This document shows, in pieces, positions 54,201-63,200 of a stretch of 64,000 nt of DNA. Numbering within the stretch: the stretch's first letter is position 1; every line of letters begins with the position of its first letter. A program made the position numbers and the translations under genes. The stretch comes from Temnopleurus reevesii (Eukaryota; Echinodermata; Echinoidea; Temnopleuroida; Temnopleuridae). Where the stretch lies: positions 63,133 through 127,132 of the forward strand of contig BQKZ01000092.1 in assembly GCA_036244855.1 (NCBI GenBank), written 5' to 3'. The notes under the pieces are model-generated. The model was not told the origin of the DNA. It did not search any database and saw only the letters and a program-made list of their open reading frames with translations.

Positions 54201-57200
54201 AGAAGCAAACAGAACCAATTCATGTTCAGGAATCTGACCTTTTGCCTGAAGACTTTGTTCCAGGACATACACCTTTGTCTCCAGAAGAACTTCCATTTGC
54301 ACAAGCTGCTGTCACAAGGATTCCTCCAGAAGTCTTGACAGCCCCTGATGATGTAAAAGTTTCATATGGAGATACAGCGAGGTTAGAATGTCAGATCATG
54401 GGAGAACCACAACCAATTACTCGCTGGAAGAGAGATGGAGAACCAGTGACAGGTGAACGGTATCTGACACTTGTTGAGAAGGATGGACGTAGTGTTCTTG
54501 TAATTAACCCTGTAAAAGAAGTTGATGACACTGAGTTTGAGTGTGTTGCTACTAACGAAGAGGGAACTGTCTCAACATATGCTGATGTGTATGTCCAAGA
54601 TATTCCACCAGAAAAGAAGAAGCCTCAAACAAAGGAACGTCCAAAGAGGACTGAAAAGGTTTCAGTTTCTGTGAAACCCAAAAGAAGAGAAACTGCTGAG
54701 CTTGAGCTTAATGTTGAGGAAGATAGACCACTGAAGTCATTTGAGGTAACTGTAGATGTTCCTCGGCAACAATCACCAGAAGAAATTCAGCCACAGTCCC
54801 GTGGTCCTGCTGATGTTCCAGTCCAGCCACTGCAAAAGTTTGTACCTGAAAAGCCAGAATATGAAGTCCTTGTCATTCCTAAGCAACCTGATGAGGAGGA
54901 AGAAGAAATTGTGACGATAACTGAAACTGTTACAACAGTAGTTGAAGAAGTTGTTGCTCCACGTGAAAGGACACAAGTATTGATGGAGCAAAAAGAACAA
55001 CCTCTTGCTCCAATAGAACTAACATTGGATGTTCCAAAAGAAGAACCTGAATATGAAGTGTTCGTCGTTCCTGAAGTACCAGAAGAGGAAACTATAACAA
55101 CAGTAACTGAAACTGTTACAACAGTAGTTGAAGAGGTTGTAGAGCCCACCGAGTCAACAAAGGTCTTAATTGATCACCGACCTGAAAAACCAACTGTTAT
55201 GGAATATGAAGAACTGGTTGTTCCAGCAACACCAGAAAGCCAGAGAAAACCCACGCAAAAAGCTCAAAAGAAGCAAACTGAACCCATCCATGTTGAGGAA
55301 TCAGACCTGCTGCCAGAAGATTTCATTCCAGGACATACACCTTTATCTCCAGAAGAACTTCCATTTGCACAAGCTGCTGTCACAAGAATACCCCCAGAAG
55401 TTTTGACAGCCCCTGATGATGTCAAAGTTTCATATGGAGATACAGCAAGGTTAGAATGACAAATCATAGGAGAACCACAACCAATTACTCGCTGGAAGAG
55501 AGATGGAGAACCAGTTACAGGTGAACGGTATCTGACACTTGTTGAGAAGGATGGACGTAGTGTGCTTGTAATTAACCCTGTTAAAGAGGTCGATGACACT
55601 GAGTTTGAGTGTGTTGCTACTAACGAAGAAGGAACTGTCTCAACATATGCTGATGTGTATGTCCAAGATATTCCACCAGAAAAGAAGAAGCCTCAAACAA
55701 AGGAACGTCCAAAGAGGACTGAAAAGGTTTCCGTTTCTGTGAAACCCAAAAGAAGAGAAACTGCTGAGCTTGAGCTTGATGTTGAGGAAGAAAGACCACT
55801 GAAGTCATTTGAGGTAACTGTAGATGTTCCTCAGCCACAGTTCCCACAAGAACTTCAACAAAGACCACGTGGTCCTGCTGATGTTCCAGTCCAGCCGCTG
55901 CAAAAGTTTGAACCCGAAAAGCCAGAATATGAAGTACTAGTTGTTCCAAAACAATCGGACTATGAAGAAGAAGAAATTGTTACTGTAACAGAAACAGTTA
56001 CCACAGTTGTTGAAGTTCCACATGAGAAAACCCAGGTTTTGATAGAGAAAAAAGAAAAGCCTCTTGCTCCTATAGAATTAATACTGGATGTCCCCAAGGA
56101 GGAAGAGCCAGAGTATGAAGTTCTTGTATTCCCTCAAGAACCACAGCCAGAAGAAGACTCTATCACAACTGTTGAAACTGTGACCACTGTTGTCGAGACC
56201 CAAGAGATTCCAGAGACAGATGAAACCACTCAAGTGCTACTGGAAAAAGATCAACCATTTGCACCAGTGGAATTGACATTTGATCTTCCCAGGGAAGAAC
56301 AGCCAGAGTATGAAGTTCTTGTAATCCCTCAAGAACCACAGCCAGAAGAAGACTCTATCACAACTGTTGAAACTGTGACCACTGTTGTCGAGACCCAAGA
56401 GATTCCAGAGACACATGAAACCACTCAAGTACTACTGGAAAAAGATCAACCATTTGCACCAGTGGAATTGACATTTGATGTTCCCAGGGAAGAACAGCCA
56501 GAGTATGAAGTTCTTGTAATCCCTCAAGAACCACAGCCAGAAGAAGAAACTATCACGACTGTTGAAACTGTGACCACTGTTGTCGAGACCCAAGAGATTC
56601 CAGAAACACGTGAAACCACTCAAGTACTACTGGAAAAAGATCAACCACTTGCACCAGTGGAGTTGACTTTTGATATTCCCAAGGAACAACAGCCAGAGTA
56701 CGAAGTTCTTGTAATCCCGCAAGAACCACAGCCAGAAGAAGAAACTATCACAACTGTCGAAACTGTGACCACTGTTGTCGAGACCCAAGAGATTCCAGAG
56801 ACACGTGAAACCACTCAAGTACTACTGGAAAAAGATCAACCATTTGCACCAGTGGAGTTGACTTTTGATGTTCCCAAGGATGAACAGCCAGAGTATGAAG
56901 TTGTTGTAATCCCTCAAGAACCACAGCCAGAAGAAGAAACTATCACGTCTGTTGAAACTGTGACCACTGTTGTCGAGACCCAAGAGATTCCAGAGACACG
57001 TGAAACCACTCAAGTGCTGCTGGAAAAAGATCAACCACTTGCACCAGTGGAGTTGACTTTTGATATTCCCAGGGAAGAACAGCCAGAGTATGAAGTTGTT
57101 GTAATCCCTCAAGAACCACAGCCAGAAGAAGAAACTATCACGACTGTTGAAACTGTGACGACTGTTGTCGAGACCCAAGAGATTCCAGAGACACGTGAAA

Positions 57201-60200
57201 CCACTCAAGTGCTACTGGAAAAAGATCAACCACTTGCACCAGTGGAGTTGACAATTGATATTCCCAGGGAAGAACAGCCAGAGTACGAAGTTCTTGTAAT
57301 CCCGCAAGAACCACAGCCAGAAGAAGAAACTATCACTACTGTTGAAACTGTGACGACTGTTGTCGAGACCCAAGAGATTCCAGAGACACGTGAAACCACT
57401 CAAGTGCTACTGGAAAAAGATCAGCCGATGGGACCAGTAGAGTTGACGTTTGAAGTTCCGCGAGAAGATCAACCAGAATATGAAGTTCTTGTTATGCCTA
57501 TGGAACAAGAACCAGAACAAGAAACAGTATCGATTGTTACAGAATCTGTGACCACAGTTGTTGAGACAAAAGAACAACCGGACTCCAGGCAAACGACGCA
57601 AATGGAGATTGACAAGCAGCCACAAGCTCTTGCTCCTGTAGAACTAACTCTTGAAATTCCTAAGGATGAAAAGCCAGAATATGAAGTTCTAGTGATGCCA
57701 GTGGAACAACCAGCCGAGCAGCCAGAGTATGAAGTGTTTGTCCAGCCTATGGAGGAACCAATGGACGAAGAAATCACAGTAGTATCAGAAACTGTAACAA
57801 CGGTCACTGAAGTTGTGAGAACTGAAGAGTTTCCAGATAGAATTGAGACTACGGACGTTCTGATTAGTCAAGATCAACAACCTTTTGTTCCGGTTGAACT
57901 GACATTAGAAATTCCGAAGGAAGATCAGAAACCAGATGTTCCTCAGGAATTTGAGATCCTTGTTATGCCAATGGAAGAAGAAGAAAAATCAACTACTACA
58001 GTGGTAACAGAAACAGTGACAACAGTGGTAGAAACAGAGGAAATACCTAACCAGAAAGAAACAACAGAGATGTTCATTGATAAAAACCAGCCCCTTGATC
58101 AAGTAGAAATGACGCTTGAATTCACACCAGGTGAAGAGCCAAAACTTGAAGCTGTAGAGCCATTTACAGAAGAATATGTTGAAGCTCTTTCTGAAGATGT
58201 TCCAGATATGACAGAAGCTGTTCCACAAGAGGAACCAGGAGTTCAAGCTGTTGTCACACAGGAACCTCCCCAAGTCATCAGACCACTTGAAGATATTGTG
58301 ACTGATGTTGGGAAGACTGTGCGTTTGCAATCTCAAATAGTAGGTCATCCTCAGCCAAATATCCAGTGGCTGCAACATGGTAAACCTGTCATCGGAGAGA
58401 GATTTGTGACTCTCATTGAGAAAGATGGTAATACTGTGCTTCTAATTTCTCCAGTCAAGAAGGAAGATGAAACAGACTATGAGTGCATTGGTACTAATGA
58501 GGAAGGGAGAGTCTCAACAAGTGCAGAAATATATCTTGGTGAAAAGAAGCCACGTGACAAACCTGTTGAGAAACCTTCAGAAAAACCTATTGAGGAGGTG
58601 AAGAAGGAGCCTGAAAAGAAGCCTGCAACAGCACCTTCGAAACCAGAAGAAACACCTGTGCCAAAACCAGAGCCTGTGGAAGAAAAGCCAGTTGAACGAC
58701 AGCCTATCACAGAAGAGGTTGAAATGACAAAGGTTGAACAACAGCGACCAAGAGGGCCTGCAGACTTACCACAGGAACCTGAATATGAAGAAGTGGTTGC
58801 AGTAAGTGAGGAGCCTGAATATGAGGAAGTTGTTGCAATAAGTGAAGAAATGGTCTCTGCTGAGATCAAGCAAATGGCTGGTGAAGAACCAGAATACGAG
58901 GAGGAAATTGTCATGCCAGAGGAGGAGGTAACTGAAATTGAAATAACCACCCGCGAAACAACCAATGTACTGATTGACAAGAAACCAGAGGGAGTTCAGA
59001 TTGAATTTGAAGTGCCTCAAGAAAAACCAGAGGAAACTGTCACAACAATTACACAGACTACAACAAGTGTCACTGAGACTATGACCATTGAACCAGAAGA
59101 TGAAGGCCCGCAGAGAGCTGAGGTCGTGATCGAACGCGAGCAACAGCCCTTGCAGCCGATCGAACTCGTATTGGACGTGAAAGAAGAAGAGATTCCGCAA
59201 ATGCCCGAATATGAAGAATTAGTCGTACCTGGCAAAGAAATGCCAGAAGAATTACAGAGGACTGACATTGTGATGGAGAGAGAACAGGAGCCAAAGCCAA
59301 TTGAAATCATCTTTGAGGCTCCCCAGCAGCCAGATATCACAGAGGAAATCTCAACTACTGTGACAGAAACCGTGACAGAAGTTGTTGAAACTAGAACAGA
59401 GCAGGAGGAACCGAAGCCAATTGAAATTGTTTTTGAGGCTCCCCAACAGCCAGATATCACAGAGGAAGTCTCGACTACTGTGAGAGAAACAGTGACAGAG
59501 GTTGTTGAAACTAGAACAGAGCAGGAGGAGCCAAAGCCAATTGAAATCATCTTTGAGGCTCCCCAAGAGCCAGATGTCACAGAGGAAGTCTCAACAACTG
59601 TGACAGAAACAGTGACAGAAGTTGTTGAAACTAGAACAGACTTTGCCCCAGAACAAACAGAGATTGTCATGGAAATCGAGCTACCACAGGAAGAAACTCC
59701 AACAGACACCAGAGAGAAGACTACTGTATTTATGGAGAAGGGGCCAGATGAATTGCAGGAAATTGAGCTGGTCCTAGACATCACTGAAGAGAAAGAAGAA
59801 CCTACTGACAAAATATTCATTGAGATTATCCGTCATGTTGTTGATGTTACTGTCGAGATTGGTGGACGAGCTCATTTCACGTGCCTCATCATAGGAAACC
59901 CGAGACCCACCATCCAGTGGCTTGGTAATGGAAGGCCTCTCCAAGGAGACCGCTTCATCTCCATCTTCAATCTGGATGGCACCTGTGAACTGATTATCAC
60001 AGAGGTCCAAGAAGAAGACGAAACTGTCTATGTGTGCCGTGCTGAGAATCCTGCAGGGCTCGTCACTACGGAGGCAGAGCTCATTATTACTGGAACAGGT
60101 AGGACAAATATCATTTTCCCTTAATCACAGATGCCAATTGTTCAGGAATATGCTTAATAGGAATTAGAATGTGAATTAGCAAACAGCTGAGAATAGGAGT

Positions 60201-63200
60201 ATTGCTTTAATGCTTTATCTCATTAGAAAATTTTTGGTTCAGCTGTTTGATGATTCACAATTTGACTGCTATTCTCATGCATAATCGCAAACAATTGGTA
60301 TTTCTGCTTTACTTTTGTGTTACACAAGAATTTAAGAGATGCCAATGCAACATAATGATCATAATATTAGTGATTATAATACAAAAAGTAATCTGCCTGA
60401 AATAGGTCAACAACTTATAAATGCTATAATGCTCAGGCTACAAGTATATTTTTCATATTATTATTGACAATAGAGACATTATCTTATTTTATCTTTTAAA
60501 AGGATTGACAATTTATTTATTCAAAATTGACAATTTAAATATTTGAATAAAAGAGTATATAGCCATATTTCATTACATTTAGGCAGTTGGATAAGTCATT
60601 TTCCTTTTTGTTTCTAAGGGCTCAAAGGCTCTGATAAGTCCATGTATTTCCATGAGCATCTCCATGATAGTTCAGAGATGCCAAAGATATGGAATGATTA
60701 GAGTATTGGACATAAGTATTCAAGTCGCTCAACTTGATTTAATCAACCAAAAAAACTTTGTGTATGATGCAAGGAGAGCAAATGTCTGATAAGTAATTCA
60801 GATCAATACATTTACTATCAAAGACAGTAACAAGTCATCAGCTGTTTCAAACAGTTTCATGAATTACTACCTGCTCTTCTTTAATTGTTCTGTTATATTG
60901 ACATCCCATGAAAACATAAAAAAACATCAAATAATGGAGCAAAATGATTTCACCAAACTGTTAAATATTTTGAGAATCTCTTTTAAGTAGTTATACCAAC
61001 ACCTGTTATAAATTTCCATTGTCAGAGTCCTTAATGTCACATTCACAAGAATTTCATAGTTTTCGTTATTTCGGCATTATTTCATAGGTAGATCTCATGT
61101 TTGCCTCAAAAGAGAAGCCTCAAAATAATAAACTTATAATTTTCTATCTGAATAAATGATCAGTTGAAAGTTTTCTTCCCTGATGAATGATACATATGAG
61201 AAATTGACCTAGTAACAATGAAATATTACTTTATCATATTCCCCAGTTATGTTGTAAGTATGCTAACATGAGACTGTTGTTTGAAACTCTCAAAGTGACA
61301 ATCACATTTAGACAAGTGCTAGAGAATTTAAAAATACTTTAATTTGTTTTGCTATTTTATAAATACACCAAAAATATGGCAAAACATTGCCACACTGCAT
61401 ACCTATGCAATTTGAACATTTTATCAAGATTTTTTTGTCATTTTTACTTTTTTCTTGAACACTTCACTATATGATATATGCACCATGCTCTAGCCAGAGT
61501 ACAATGGAACCAAAAGTATCACATTGTGTAGCTCCTTTTCTTGACAAAAATGTCATATACATGTCATATACATATTTTAATACATTGAAGATGAATAAGT
61601 CATTCAAGAGAATTATTACAGTCCAAAATGCATCAGTAAATGTTTGCAATTACAATAAAAATAAATCTCTTTTTCTATTTAAACTCATACCCCAAAATAT
61701 ATATTTGCACTCTGGTCACAGCATGGTGCATCATATATGCTTCTGCGTTTTGCCCGGTTGTGTGCATTATCTTGAGCATTCTTGCTGGCTATGCATTTCA
61801 TTATATTAGAGGATTGCATCTTCCCATTAGGAGCTTATTGTTTCTTTGCATGACCATGCTCTAGATATCATGATGCTTCATGCATGCCATACGTTTGGGA
61901 CTCCTTTGCATCACAATATTATTTATATGCCCTTTTCAGTTCTTCATTTTCTTGTTTATGCCCTCCAACTTAAGCAACTAAACGACATACTTGCTTACAA
62001 TGTTATTGTCAATATGAAAAACGCAAATTAATGATACATTTCAAGATTAAACTGGTATTATTATATTAATTATATAAATTACTTAAGTACTTCTATGAAT
62101 ATTAATTTACAGTTCAGATTTTTGTAAATTAGGTTAAACATATTTCATCTCACTTTGTCTTAATATATCATTAGATTTTCATTTTACTAGTTAAATAGAA
62201 ATTTAAACCTTGAATTAGAAAAAAAAATTGTATCTTGCAGAAATATTTGGTTTTATTAATTCACACACACCAAAGTCCTTGCATTAGGGTCATGTATATC
62301 AAAAGCTCGTGAGAATTTAAATGTTTGGGTCGATTCAGGTCAGTTAATGATTATGGATGCTGAAATAGGAATGGATTACTATTGGCCATGTAAATGGGCT
62401 CAACCACCCCTCTTATTGATAATCATGAACTTCCTTTTTCCAGTGCATTAAAAAGAAAGGGCTGAATACCGAGCCGCATAAATATTTCTCCGCAAGCTGT
62501 GTTTGATTAGATGAAACTTTGTCAAGACATATGCAGCATTGCAGAGATATTCCACTCTGAAATATACTCTACCTGATATATTACTTCTTGTTTTACATCA
62601 TGGATCAAGAGTTTCATTGTGTGTGGTTATAGCATGTGAAAATAGTTTGATAGAAATTGCTTGCCAAATGGTATCTACTGGTTAGTGGCATGCAATTGAT
62701 TACATCTACCTGGCATTGTGCAATGCATCTGATGGAGTAAGGAATATTTTCAACAGGAAGATGATATATTTTTAATACCTTTAGACCTGGCTGTATGAAA
62801 GAAATTTCTGAACATGGCATTCTTGATTTGTTGCTTTCTTTATTGCATTGTGCATGTATTTTTTGTTTATATTGAATGCCTTCCAAGGAATATTTCCAAC
62901 AGAAAGATGATATCTTTTGTGTAACTTTAGATCTGGCTGTATGAAGGATATGTCTGAATGTGGCATTCCTGTGATTGTTGCTTTCTCCATTGCAATATGC
63001 ATGGTTTTTATATTGAATGCTTTCCAACATCCTTTAGATTCATCTGAATTTAGATTTCACCTTTCTTGTATCTCCATCTGAAGAGTGAGCATGCCTTGCA
63101 TGTAAATTGTAAGTATTACTCGGAGGCATCTTGAAGCATGCTGATAAAAAAGTTTTACAGTACTCCTGACGCCATGCTTACCTTTTCTTCTTCATACACC

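Noticed and set aside
56237..57625. Regular 195-bp repeats considered as CRISPR-like or satellite DNA
   Set aside because: Units are contiguous coding repeats in frame with the exon, with no spacers and a protein-level consensus.
59017..59820. A 267-aa Ser/Val-rich minus-strand frame, and many others opposite exon 31
   Set aside because: Antisense shadows of Glu/Thr/Val-rich PEVK-like coding sequence, which lacks antisense stops by composition.
61471..62031. Overlapping plus-strand frames of 112, 74 and 61 aa in intron 31
   Set aside because: Short, low-complexity, no phase-compatible splice sites and no recognisable domain.
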